A stretch of DNA of 64,000 bases from Campylobacter aviculae (GTDB taxonomy: Bacteria; Campylobacterota; Campylobacteria; Campylobacterales; Campylobacteraceae). Under the pieces are notes generated by a model that searched no databases, had not been told where the DNA came from, and saw only the letters and a list, made by a program, of their open reading frames with translations. The position numbers were made by a program, and so were the translations under genes. The DNA is taken from positions 1 to 64,000 of the forward strand of contig NZ_NXMA01000002.1 in the NCBI RefSeq assembly GCF_005406215.1. The letters run 5' to 3'. Below, in pieces: positions 49,479-58,430 of this stretch. Within the stretch, counting starts at the first letter, position 1. Each line of letters opens with the position of its first letter.

Positions 49479-50624
49479 TTAATTCCTTTTTGCATAATCC
49501 TCATAAGTAAATTCTCTTATAGTTTTTAAATTCTTATTTTTATCTAAAAACATTAAATTAGGCAATCTTATACCATTAAAAGTTGTATTTTTAACAATAG
49601 AATAATGAATTTGATCCAAAAACACAACCTTATCACCCCTTTTTAACTCTTTTTTAAAAGCATACTCTCCCATCACATCACCCGCTAAGCAAGTATTGCC
49701 TGTTAGCAAATACGCTGCTTCATCTTTTTCCAAAGAAGAAATGCTTTCTCCTTCTCTTGTGCTTAAAATTCTAGCGTTTTGAACTTCACTTGTATAAGGC
49801 ATGATAATAGTATCTGGCATATGTGCTTCACTTGAAGTATCTAAAATAGCGATTTTCTTTTCATTTTCTACAAGATCAACCACGCTGGATACAAGCACAC
49901 CCGTTTGCCAACCCACAGCTTCCCCTGGTTCTAAATACACTTGAACACCGTATTTATCGCTAAATTTCTTACAAAGATCAATAAGCTTTTGGATATCATA
50001 GCCTTTTTTTGTAATATGATGACCTCCGCCAAAATTCACCCATTTCATCTTTTTAATCCATGAAGAAAAATTATTTTCAAACACCTTTAAAACTTGCTCT
50101 AAAGCCTGTGCACTTTCTTCACAAAGAGCATGAAAGTGCAAACCCTCAATACCTTCTAAATTAGCATCCATTAAATCCTTAGCACGAATTCCAAGCCTAG
50201 AATATCTTCCGCAAGGATTATAAAGCTCTTTTGGAGCTAAAGAAAATTCAAGGTTGCAGCGAAGTCCAAGAGAATTTTTAGTGCATATATTTTTATATTT
50301 TTCAAACTGATACAAAGAATTAAAAACGATGTGATGCGATAAAGAAGAAATTATTTTAATCTCATCATCTTTAAAAGCTGGAGAATAAGTATGAATTTCT
50401 TTATCCATGTATTCTTTAGCAAATTGTGCTTCCCAAAGTCCGCTACAAGTACAACCTTGCAAATATTCTCCGACAATCCTCATCGCTCCTGAAAAAGCAA
50501 AGCCTTTAAGGGCTAGTAAAATTTTTGCCCCACTTTCTTCGCCAACATAGGCTAAAAGTTCGCAATTTTTACGTAATTTATCTTCTTCTAAAATATAAGC
50601 TGGGGTTTGAATTTGTCCATACAT
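49479..50624 (-). CDS. nspC: Carboxynorspermidine/carboxyspermidine decarboxylase
   Basis: Pyridoxal-phosphate enzyme of the alternative spermidine pathway used by Campylobacter. It has 381 residues from the ATG at 50624 (AAGGAAG upstream); the earlier in-frame ATG at 50669 adds 15 residues unlike the family. The alanine-racemase-like fold has PLP lysine K40 in LLALKGFAFSG. WVNFGGGHHITKKGYD, YLEPGEAVGWQTG and LTGNTCLAGDV are the family motifs. It is divergent from cueO. Confidence 0.93.
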   Translation of the reverse strand: MYGQIQTPAYILEEDKLRKNCELLAYVGEESGAKILLALKGFAFSGAMRIVGEYLQGCTCSGLWEAQFAKEYMDKEIHTYSPAFKDDEIKIISSLSHHIVFNSLYQFEKYKNICTKNSLGLRCNLEFSLAPKELYNPCGRYSRLGIRAKDLMDANLEGIEGLHFHALCEESAQALEQVLKVFENNFSSWIKKMKWVNFGGGHHITKKGYDIQKLIDLCKKFSDKYGVQVYLEPGEAVGWQTGVLVSSVVDLVENEKKIAILDTSSEAHMPDTIIMPYTSEVQNARILSTREGESISSLEKDEAAYLLTGNTCLAGDVMGEYAFKKELKRGDKVVFLDQIHYSIVKNTTFNGIRLPNLMFLDKNKNLKTIREFTYEDYAKRN

Positions 50625-50706
50625 AAACACTTCCTTATAATTTGCGAAATGATACCAAAAACAAGCCAAATTTTAGATAATTTACTGAGCTTTTAAAAAT
50701 AATGAT

Positions 50707-50712
50707 TATAAT
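50707..50712 (+). promoter_or_regulatory. cueO promoter, TG-extended -10
   Basis: TGATTATAAT with TATAAT at 50707-50712, 27 bases before the cueO ATG; AAGGAA (50728-50733) is the ribosome site. No copper operator could be recognised. Confidence 0.6.
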
Positions 50713-50739
50713 ACGATTTTATCATTTAAGGAATTTATA

Positions 50740-52281
50740 ATGAATAGAAGACAATTTTTAAAATTTAATGCTTTAAGTTTAGCAAGTATTGGTATAGCTT
50801 ATGGTTCCCCTATGCATCAAATGCATCACAATAATACTCCTAATGCCATCAACACTTCTTTTATCAATTTTGCGCCTAATGATCTTAAACTTCTTAGCAA
50901 GGATCAGTTTCCAAGTGGAAAAAAACTAAAAAAAATAACTTTGCTTAAAAATGAAAGTAAAGAAAAAAATTTTTTCCGCGCTACTATAGAGATTAAAGAA
51001 AGCCAAATAGAACTCGTCAAAGGCAAAAAAACCAAATGCTACACTTACAATGGTTTAATCCCTGGCCCAAAAATAGAAGTTTATGAAGGCGACACGGTTG
51101 AAATTTTAGTCAAAAATCAACTCAAAGAACCTACAACCATACATTGGCACGGCGTTCCTGTTCCTCCTGATCAAGACGGTAGTCCACATGATCCTATTTT
51201 AGCAGGAAAGGAAAAAATTTATCGTTTTACATTGCCTTTAAATTCTGCAGGCACATACTGGTATCATCCTCATCCTCATTACATCACCTCTAAACAAGTT
51301 TATATGGGGCTTGCTGGAATTTTTGTGATCAAGGCTAGAAAAGATGCTTTATCTCATTTTGATGAAAAAGATTTAGTTTTTAGTGATTTAAGACTCGATG
51401 AAAACGCGCAAATTCCTGAAAATACTTTAACAGATTGGCTTAATGGAAGAGAGGGTGAATTTGTCTTGATCAATGGACAATATCAACCTAAAATTTCTTT
51501 ACAAGGTGAAAGAATTCGTCTTTATAATCTTTGTTCAGCAAGATATTTAAACTTAAAAATTCAAAACGCCAAATTTATCTTAGTAGGTACTGATGGTGGG
51601 CTTATAGAAAAACCTATAATCAAAGAAGAATTATTTTTAGCTCCTGCTTCAAGAATGGAAGTTTTCATACAAGCGGATAAAAAAGGGGAGTTAAAACTAG
51701 AAAGCATTTATTATGATAGAGATAAAATGATGGTTAAAGAAAAAAAAGAAAATTTATTCTTAGCCCATCTTAACATAGAAAAAAATCCTAAAAATCTGCC
51801 TTCTGCTTTGAGAAAATTTGAAACCTTAAAAGATCCGCAAGATTTCAAAGAAATCATAATGAGTGAAGATCATCACAAAATGCACGGCATGATGAAAAAA
51901 AGCAAAGAAGAACAAAAAGCTGCTTTAGCTTCTATGTTTTTAATCAATAAAAAAACCTACGATCTAAACCGCATAGACTTGATTTCAAAGGTTGGAGTTG
52001 TTGAGGATTGGATCGTTATCAATGACTCGCACATGGATCATCCTTTTCATATACATGGAACGCAATTTGAACTTATTTCATCCAAATTAAATAACACCAT
52101 AAAAAAAGCTGAATTTAGAGCCTTAAGAGATACCATTAACGTACGTCCAAAAGAAGAATTAAGACTAAGAATGAAACAAGATTTTGTTGGACTTAGAATG
52201 TATCATTGTCATATTTTAGAACATGAAGATTTAGGCATGATGGGGAATTTGGAAGTAAGGGAAAATAATGGTAAAAATTGA
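50740..52281 (+). CDS. cueO: CueO-like multicopper oxidase
   Basis: Periplasmic cuprous oxidase giving copper tolerance. The 513 residues start with a Tat signal (NRRQFLKFNALSLASIGIA) followed by three cupredoxin domains. Copper ligands are HWHG (H135, H137), WYHPHPH (H176, H178, H180), HPFHIHGTQF near 435 and HCHILEHEDLGMM near 490. A His/Met-rich stretch EDHHKMHGMMKK near 375 resembles the extra Cu-binding region of CueO. It overlaps moaD by 14 bases. Confidence 0.94.
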   Translation: MNRRQFLKFNALSLASIGIAYGSPMHQMHHNNTPNAINTSFINFAPNDLKLLSKDQFPSGKKLKKITLLKNESKEKNFFRATIEIKESQIELVKGKKTKCYTYNGLIPGPKIEVYEGDTVEILVKNQLKEPTTIHWHGVPVPPDQDGSPHDPILAGKEKIYRFTLPLNSAGTYWYHPHPHYITSKQVYMGLAGIFVIKARKDALSHFDEKDLVFSDLRLDENAQIPENTLTDWLNGREGEFVLINGQYQPKISLQGERIRLYNLCSARYLNLKIQNAKFILVGTDGGLIEKPIIKEELFLAPASRMEVFIQADKKGELKLESIYYDRDKMMVKEKKENLFLAHLNIEKNPKNLPSALRKFETLKDPQDFKEIIMSEDHHKMHGMMKKSKEEQKAALASMFLINKKTYDLNRIDLISKVGVVEDWIVINDSHMDHPFHIHGTQFELISSKLNNTIKKAEFRALRDTINVRPKEELRLRMKQDFVGLRMYHCHILEHEDLGMMGNLEVRENNGKN

Positions 52282-52489
52282 ATTTTTAGGACCCATTAAT
52301 AAAGCCGGTTTGGAATTAGAAGTTAAAAATTTAAAAGAATTAAAAGAGTTCTTAAAACAAGATGAAAGTTTGAAAAAATGGCTTGATCTTTGCGCGGTAG
52401 CCTTAAATGATGAAATCATTTTTGATGAAAATACAACTTTTAAAGATGGAGATAAAATCGCACTTTTACCTCCTGTTGGCGGTGGTTGA
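52268..52489 (+). CDS. moaD: MoaD, molybdopterin synthase small subunit
   Basis: Ubiquitin-like sulfur carrier of 73 residues ending in VGGG, the Gly-Gly tail that receives thiocarboxylate. With MoaE it converts precursor Z to molybdopterin. It overlaps the end of cueO by 14 bases and moaE by one. Confidence 0.92.
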   Translation: MVKIEFLGPINKAGLELEVKNLKELKEFLKQDESLKKWLDLCAVALNDEIIFDENTTFKDGDKIALLPPVGGG

Positions 52490-52932
52490 TGGAATACTTT
52501 TCACTCCATAAAGGCCCTTTAAATATCCCTGAAATTTATACAAAATGGTATGAATTTAGCATCAAGCAAAATTGTGGGGCTTTGATCACTTTTTGCGGCA
52601 TAGTCAGAGATGATGATAAGGTGGAAGGTTTGAGTTTTGATATTTACGAGCCTTTACTCATTTCTTGGTTTAAAAATTGGCAAGAAAGACTTCAAAAAGA
52701 GCCTGCTTATCTTTTATTTGCGCATTCTATTGGCGATGTAAAAGTTGGAGAAAGTTCATATTTTGCAGGTATTTTAAGCAAACAAAGAAAATTAGGCTTA
52801 AAACTTATAAATGACTTTGTAGAAGATTTTAAAGCTAATGCACCCATTTGGAAATACGATCTTAAAAATGGTGAAAGAATTTATGCCCTAGATAGATCAA
52901 GCAAGCTTTTAGGGGCTGGAATTTTATCATGA
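52489..52932 (+). CDS. moaE: MoaE, molybdopterin synthase large subunit
   Basis: A 147-residue catalytic subunit starting MEYFSLHKGPLNIPEIY. GALITFCGIVRDDD and LFAHSIGDVKVGESSYF are the family motifs, and K(Y)DLKNGERIY near the end holds the active-site region. The ATG at 52489 overlaps the moaD stop as TGATG, so I prefer it over the TTG one codon upstream. Confidence 0.93.
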   Translation: MEYFSLHKGPLNIPEIYTKWYEFSIKQNCGALITFCGIVRDDDKVEGLSFDIYEPLLISWFKNWQERLQKEPAYLLFAHSIGDVKVGESSYFAGILSKQRKLGLKLINDFVEDFKANAPIWKYDLKNGERIYALDRSSKLLGAGILS

Positions 52933-53104
52933 TCAAACAAATTCAAGAATTTGCTATTTTGGGGCAACAACTTTAAGTGATAAAAAACCAAAAAGCGATA
53001 AACAAAACTTGAAAATCTTTCCTTTATGGAAAGATTTTCATCGTGTTTTTGGCACTCCTGATGAAATTTAGTGTTTATTATGATTATAAAAGATTTGGAA
53101 TTTA
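52929..53104 (+). pseudogene. Decayed gene, possible GyrI-like effector-binding domain
   Basis: An ATG overlapping the moaE stop by 4 bases opens MIKQIQEFAILG, then shifts frame at a G4 run. The alternate frame continues ATTLSDKKPKSDKQNLKIFP LWKDFHR before a stop, and a third frame carries KFSVYYDYKRFGI. Pieced together it resembles the start of a GyrI/AraC-effector-binding domain (the phrase 'YYDY' is typical). At least two frameshifts make it non-functional. The 4-base overlap suggests it was once a member of the moaDE operon. Family assignment is tentative. Confidence 0.5.
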
Positions 53105-53123
53105 AATTGGTAAAGGATAATTA

Positions 53124-54314
53124 ATGTTAATTTCTTATGAAGAAAGTTTAAAAATTTTACATTCTCATATAAAAAGTTATGAAAGAATAGAAAAAATAGC
53201 ACTCACTCAATGTTTAGGACGTATCTTAGCTTGTGATATTAAAGCGCTTAAAAATCAGCCTGAAATGGAAACTTCGGCTATGGATGGCTATGCGATTAAA
53301 TTTGAAGATCAAGATAAGGCTTTAAAAATTTTAGGTACAACTCCTGCGGGCACCATGCCACAATTTGAAGTGACAAATGGAACTTGTGTCAAAACTTTTA
53401 CAGGCTCTTTGATGAGTTTAGGAAGCGACACGCTTGTTCCAGTTGAAAACGTCCGCATAGAAAAAGATCAAATTTTTATAGAAAAAAGCGTTAAAAAAGG
53501 TTTTGCGGTTAGAAAAATTGGAGAAAATTATAAAAAAGATGAAATTTTACTCAAAAAAGGCACAAAATTAAATTATAGTGAAATTGCACTTTTAGCAGAA
53601 TTAGGCTTTTTTCACATCAGCGTTTTTGTAAAACCAATCATTGGAGTTTTAAGCAGCGGTAGTGAAATCAAAGATCTAGGAGAAACCTTGGACAATCCTG
53701 CTCAAATTCGCTCCTCTAATCACATCGCTATCGCTAATTTAGCTAAAAATTTAGCTTGCGATACAAGGGTTTTTCCACTTTTAAAAGATGATGAAAAAGC
53801 GACATTAGCAACTTTAGAAAGCGCTTTAGAGTCCTGTGATATTTTAATCACGACAGGCGGAGTTTCTATGGGGGATTTTGATTTTTTGAAAAGCGCTGTT
53901 AAAGAGTATGAAATCATCATTGATAAAGTAGATATCAAACCAGGACGCCACATCAAAATCGCTAAAGCAAATCATAAATTCATCATCGCCTTACCTGGTT
54001 TTCCATACTCTGCTATGGTGATGTTTAATCTTTATGCTAGAGAGATTTTAAATTCTTGGTTGTGTCAAGAAAAAGATTATATCACTAAAGCTTTCTTGCA
54101 AGGAAGTTATAAGAAAAAAACACCCTATTTAGAATTCGTTGCTTGCAATGTAGAATTTAAAGAAGGACGTATTTTAGTCAATTTAGAAGGAAAAAAAGAA
54201 GGATCTAGTGCGATCATTAACAACCTTAATCACAAAGCTGCATTAATGATCGTTCCTAAAGAATGTGAAATTTTAGAAAATGAGAGTTTGGTTGATATAG
54301 TTTTTATGCCTTAG
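53124..54314 (+). CDS. moeA: MoeA, molybdenum insertion protein
   Basis: Ligates molybdate to adenylylated molybdopterin. It has 396 residues with MDGYAIKFED near 54, the NIRSSNH-like QIRSSNHIAIANL near 193, the MoCF-binding core ITTGGVSMGDFDFLK near 240, and DIKPGRHIKIAK near 272. GFPYSAMVMF is also conserved. It corresponds to the second moeA of C. jejuni (Cj1519). It is preceded by the decayed gene after moaE. Confidence 0.93.
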   Translation: MLISYEESLKILHSHIKSYERIEKIALTQCLGRILACDIKALKNQPEMETSAMDGYAIKFEDQDKALKILGTTPAGTMPQFEVTNGTCVKTFTGSLMSLGSDTLVPVENVRIEKDQIFIEKSVKKGFAVRKIGENYKKDEILLKKGTKLNYSEIALLAELGFFHISVFVKPIIGVLSSGSEIKDLGETLDNPAQIRSSNHIAIANLAKNLACDTRVFPLLKDDEKATLATLESALESCDILITTGGVSMGDFDFLKSAVKEYEIIIDKVDIKPGRHIKIAKANHKFIIALPGFPYSAMVMFNLYAREILNSWLCQEKDYITKAFLQGSYKKKTPYLEFVACNVEFKEGRILVNLEGKKEGSSAIINNLNHKAALMIVPKECEILENESLVDIVFMP

Positions 54315-54841
54315 GCATAATTTTTATCTTCAACCGACTCCAAGCAACAATAGAAAGGATGATATAGATACAATTTATCAAATTAATTAAAACTACATGA
54401 TAAGATCTTACAAGATCGTTTAAACGAAAAAAAAATTAGTAAATATCCCGAATCAGAAAATCTTAAAAAACGATTTATTAAAATATTTGCTATTGGTTGA
54501 AACCAAACATAAAAACCACAAATAAATAAAAAAATAAAAACTACAAAAAAGATTTTCATTCCACTTATTTTAACTAGTTCTTTAAAAAAGAAAAATGCTG
54601 ATGTAATACTTAAAATTAAAAATAAGGCACTGTAAAGAAGAAACTCATTTAAAGATAAAAGCCACCAATGAGGTCTATATCGCCCAATAGAAATAAAATA
54701 GCTACCGATACAATCAAAAACTATCCACAAAATAAAAAACAATAACATTTTATACGATCGAATCTTTTTGCAAAGCAGCATGACAGATATAAAATAAAGT
54801 GTAGAAAAAAGACAAATTTCAGTAATATTAACAATTTGCAT
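54304..54841 (-). pseudogene. Six-helix membrane protein, out of frame at a T9 run
   Basis: The open frame from ATG at 54841 encodes hydrophobic segments through SGYLLIFF and then runs into unrelated sequence (SFKRSCKILSCSFN). With one T fewer in the T9 run (54435-54427), the frame continues RLNDLVRSYHVVLINLINC, a further hydrophobic helix and ends WSRLKIMPKA at 54304, giving 178 residues. The second version reads as a normal membrane-protein ending, so the current state is probably a one-base insertion: decay, a slipping tract, or a sequencing error. It is convergent with moeA and overlaps its end by about 11 bases. I do not recognise the family. Confidence 0.6.
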
Positions 54842-54896
54842 ATAATTAGAAAGAAAATCCGAACCATTGAAAATAAACTTAAAAGCAACCCATAAG

Positions 54897-55610
54897 TCAA
54901 TATTTAAAATAAAAATTTAATGATAAATTAGAAGTCATTATAATTTTGATAAATTTTAATCCTTGAGTGGTTGTTGTATAGTTTTTTTCTTTTTTCTCTT
55001 CATCAAAGCTTTCAAAATTTAATCAAGCTAAAACATGATGAATAAAACTTATAAGAGAAAATATAACTCCCACACAAAGCAAAATCGAAGCAACTGCTAA
55101 GATAGAAATACTTTTAAATCTATATTGCCACCTATAGGAACGAAACCTAGATTAATAACTTTCATTTCTAAATTCCCTAAAAATAAACCCATGCCTACAA
55201 TAAAGATTAACAAACCTATAAAAAACAACTTAAAAGCTTTGATAAAATATTTTTGATGCGTTACTCTTGCGATTTCATAAAGTATATTCTTAGAAAATTT
55301 ATAAAAAACTATCAAGATAATAACACTTAATAACAATTTCAAAACTATAGCAGTAATTTGTTCAGTACCTTGTATTAAAATAGCTCCAATGATACTACTA
55401 AAAACCGATACCTACCATACTAAAAAATTAATAAATAACTTCTTAGCACCGGCATGAACTTCGAGTTTATAAAAAACAATGATATATAAGATAAAACTGG
55501 CTATATTAAAGAGAGGACCTATTATAGGTACTATAAGCCAACACACTGAGAGTTAAACTTGTAAGAGCAAGAATTTTCACATTTCTAGCGATTTTTTGTC
55601 GTTCTTCCAT
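54897..55610 (-). pseudogene. Degraded multi-pass membrane protein
   Basis: An ATG at 55610 with AAGGA upstream opens MEERQKIARNVKILALTSLT, shifts frame after about 26 codons into WLIVPIIGPLFNIASFILYI, meets an in-frame TAG after FINFLVW, and continues as VFSSIIGAILIQGTEQITAI to a stop near 55097. A third frame picks up SISILAVASILLCVGVIFSL, a TGA, then an acidic tail FESFDEEKKEKNY. That is two frameshifts and two stops in one ancestral gene of about 235 codons. It resembles small DUF996-type membrane proteins, a tentative match. It fills the space between moeA and the RM operon. Confidence 0.7.
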
Positions 55611-55670
55611 AAATTTTCCTTGTAAAAAAATTTAAGCTTTTTATTATATATAAATCATTTTAAATCTAGT

Positions 55671-57161
55671 TTATTTTATAGTTTTTAAAATACCAGCAAA
55701 CAACTCTTTAGCTTTATCTTGATTTTGTTTTAATTCCTCTAAAATTTCTTCCACTTCACGCAAAGATTTTTCTTCTTTAACATTTGGATTTTTAGCACTT
55801 AGATCATAATTTCTATTTTTGAGTTCTTCAAGGCTCACAAGATAAGAATTAGCCGTGATTTTTCTATCTTTATAACATTTTAAAAACTCATCAAAATGCG
55901 TGTATTCTAAAGGTTTATTTTTTGTCAGTTTATAAGGAGGAATCAATTCATAATAATACACATCTTTAGTTTTTTCATCTATGATACTTCTTAAACCTTT
56001 AGAAAAAAACAATACATTAGTCTTAACCGCACTATAAGGCAAAAATACTCCGCTTGGCAAACTCAAAACACATTCTAAATTAAAATCATCAAGTAAATCC
56101 CTCTTAACACTCACAAAAGCATTTGAATTCTGAAAAAGCACGCCTTCAGGCACGACAATAGCACATCGTCCATTGTTTTTTAAAGATTTTAAAATGTGCT
56201 GTAAAAATAAAAGTTCAGTAGCGTTTGACTTTACAGGAAAATTTTCTTGAATTTGTTCTTTTTCTTTGCCTCCAAAAGGCGGATTTGCTAAGATCACTTC
56301 ATATTTTTCATCTTCGCTTATATCTGTGATTTTTTTGCTAAGCGTGTTTGTTTTGATGATATTTGGACTTGAAATTTCATGAAGTATCATATTCATAACA
56401 CCCATTGCATAACTAAGCGGAGTTTTTTCCTTGCCAAAAAGCGCATCATTTTTTAAAAATTCAAGCTCTTCTACGCTCAAATTCGCCTTTTCTCTCTTGG
56501 CTCTATCTTTGTATAAAATATGAAAAAAGCTCTCCACTAAAAAACCACAACTTCCACAAGATGGATCGTAAATTCTTTCCTTAGCCTTAGGATTTATCAC
56601 CTCAACCATAGTTTTTATTAGAGGGCGTGGAGTGTAAAATTCTCCACTATTTCCCCCATCACTTCCCATATCTTTTAAAAGCTTTTCATAAATTTCTCCT
56701 AAAGCAAAAACATCACTTTCTTTGTTAAAGCTCAACTCATCGATGATATTTATAACTTCTCTTAAGGTGTGTCCATTGGCGATGCGATTGTCTATAAATT
56801 CAAATATACCGCCTATTTTGTATTCTATGCTTTTAAAATTTTCATTGTTTTTAAAATTTTTAAGATAAACAAAAAGTTCTTTATTGACAAAATCAAGCAA
56901 ATCTGATCCGCTCAAAGCATTTTTCACATCAAGCTTACCATCTTTTTTTGGCGCTGCCCAAACCTGCCATCTGAATTTCTCATCTAAGATACTTTGATAA
57001 GATTTGTCATTTAACATCGCCTCGATTTTTAATTCTTCTTCATAATCATCTAAAAATTTCAAAAAAAGTATCCAGCTAATCTGCTCGGTATAATGCATAG
57101 CACCACTTATACCATCATCGCGTCTTAAAATATCGGTGATTCGATCAATCTTATTTTGCAT
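55671..57161 (-). CDS. hsdM: HsdM, type I DNA adenine methyltransferase subunit
   Basis: A 496-residue N6-adenine methylase. The N-terminal HsdM_N domain (1-135) is followed by the SAM motif DPSCGSCGFL near 197 and the catalytic NPPF near 289 (ANPPFGGKEKEQIQ). It modifies host DNA with HsdS and forms the restriction complex with HsdR. Unusually it is last in the operon, separated from hsdS by 87 bases that hold two palindromes. Confidence 0.95.
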   Translation of the reverse strand: MQNKIDRITDILRRDDGISGAMHYTEQISWILFLKFLDDYEEELKIEAMLNDKSYQSILDEKFRWQVWAAPKKDGKLDVKNALSGSDLLDFVNKELFVYLKNFKNNENFKSIEYKIGGIFEFIDNRIANGHTLREVINIIDELSFNKESDVFALGEIYEKLLKDMGSDGGNSGEFYTPRPLIKTMVEVINPKAKERIYDPSCGSCGFLVESFFHILYKDRAKREKANLSVEELEFLKNDALFGKEKTPLSYAMGVMNMILHEISSPNIIKTNTLSKKITDISEDEKYEVILANPPFGGKEKEQIQENFPVKSNATELLFLQHILKSLKNNGRCAIVVPEGVLFQNSNAFVSVKRDLLDDFNLECVLSLPSGVFLPYSAVKTNVLFFSKGLRSIIDEKTKDVYYYELIPPYKLTKNKPLEYTHFDEFLKCYKDRKITANSYLVSLEELKNRNYDLSAKNPNVKEEKSLREVEEILEELKQNQDKAKELFAGILKTIK

Positions 57162-57177
57162 TTTTATCCTTTAAAAA

Positions 57178-57247
57178 ATATGTTAAAAAAATCAAAAATT
57201 TTTAACATATCTAGCTAATGTGTTAAAATTTTTCAAAAATTTTAACA
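57178..57247. repeat. Two tandem palindromes with shared TGTTAAAA/TTTTAACA core
   Basis: ATATGTTAAAAA (57178-57189) pairs with TTTTTAACATAT (57199-57210). TGTTAAAATTTTT (57221-57233) pairs with AAAAATTTTAACA (57235-57247) about a single C. The 8-base core recurs at a 40-base spacing. They occupy nearly all of the hsdS-hsdM gap. They could be operators, RNA hairpins that attenuate hsdM, or a remnant duplication. Confidence 0.75.
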
Positions 57248-57248
57248 T

Positions 57249-58424
57249 TTACAATCTTCCTTCAAAGGCTTTTTTTAGTAGTGATTTTTTAAGTTCTTCA
57301 TAGTCTTTGATTTGAGTTTTGTAATTTTCTTTCAAGGCCTTGATATTTAAGGAAAGCTCATCTAAATACGAAGCGATTTGCTCTTGCTCTTTTAGTGGTG
57401 GTAACGGGATTTGTAAATTTTTAATAAAATTTTTAGGAACTCTTTTATGTCCTGTAGCACCTGTCATATTTAAAATACCATTTTGAATAAATCTATCTGT
57501 TTTAAAAAACCACAATAAAAATTTAGACATAACATTATCAACTACTCTAATAACATGTAATTCTGTTGTACCAGCACCAATATCATTTTCGAGACTATCA
57601 AAAATTACAGACTTTTTATTTTCAAAACAAGGAGTAATTTTAGCCAAACCAATATCTCCTTGCTTAAAATGTGTAAAACCATTTTTAACATCTTTCCATT
57701 TTTTAATTACATAAGAAAATTCATTATCATATCCATCTAAAATTTTATTCATAGATACAAAAGATACATTTACCTCATCATTAATTTTATTTCTAGGATT
57801 AATTTCACAAATCTCACCTAGGCTTTTCCATTCCCAACCCTGTGGGAGTTGATAATTTTCTTTAGTATCGTCTTTTAAAGGGTTAAAGGCTTTTTGCAAC
57901 ACACTTTGCATCAATTCATCTAAATTGAGCAAATCTTGCTCTAAAATTTTTATACTCTCATCGATCTTTGCAAAACTCTCATCTAAAATCCCTACTATCC
58001 TTTCTTGCTCTTTTAGCAGTGGTATAGGAACTTCAATTTGTCTAAGTTTTTGTTGATTAAGTTTTTTAACAGTTGCCCCTGTAATATATTTTTCTAAATT
58101 AGAAAAGTTTAAAAAATAAACCAAAAATCTACTTATCAATATTTCATTGTTTGGCTTTAAAATATGTGCATGATTATTAACCCAATATTTTCCATTTGCG
58201 ATAAAAGCTGAATTTTCAAAAGCACCCCATTTTGCTCCATCTTCTCCAATTAATACTAACTCTTCATCAAATATATATTTATCAATATAATCAACAATTC
58301 CTGAAGCACCATAATAAGGATAAATTCCGCTTATTCTATCTTTTTGTGAAATTGGAACTCTTTTATTATCTAAAATTTCACATACTTTTTCTAATTTATT
58401 TATTTTCCAAGTTTTAGTTTTCAT
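57249..58424 (-). CDS. hsdS: HsdS, type I specificity subunit
   Basis: A 391-residue target-recognition protein with two TRDs (about 1-135 and 195-340), each followed by a conserved helical spacer: PLLKEQERIVGILDESFAKI near 135 and PPLKEQEQIASYLDELSLNI near 345. The direct repeat PLxKEQExI marks the two halves. Target sequence cannot be predicted by eye. It follows the cyclase gene by 6 bases. No homopolymer run of the phase-variable kind is seen in it. Confidence 0.95.
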   Translation of the reverse strand: MKTKTWKINKLEKVCEILDNKRVPISQKDRISGIYPYYGASGIVDYIDKYIFDEELVLIGEDGAKWGAFENSAFIANGKYWVNNHAHILKPNNEILISRFLVYFLNFSNLEKYITGATVKKLNQQKLRQIEVPIPLLKEQERIVGILDESFAKIDESIKILEQDLLNLDELMQSVLQKAFNPLKDDTKENYQLPQGWEWKSLGEICEINPRNKINDEVNVSFVSMNKILDGYDNEFSYVIKKWKDVKNGFTHFKQGDIGLAKITPCFENKKSVIFDSLENDIGAGTTELHVIRVVDNVMSKFLLWFFKTDRFIQNGILNMTGATGHKRVPKNFIKNLQIPLPPLKEQEQIASYLDELSLNIKALKENYKTQIKDYEELKKSLLKKAFEGRL

Positions 58425-58430
58425 TATATC

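Noticed and set aside
54315-55670. CRISPR array or cas remnants after moeA
   Set aside because: No repeated ~36-base unit and no Cas1/Cas2/Cas9-like peptide in any frame; the interval holds decayed membrane-protein coding sequence.
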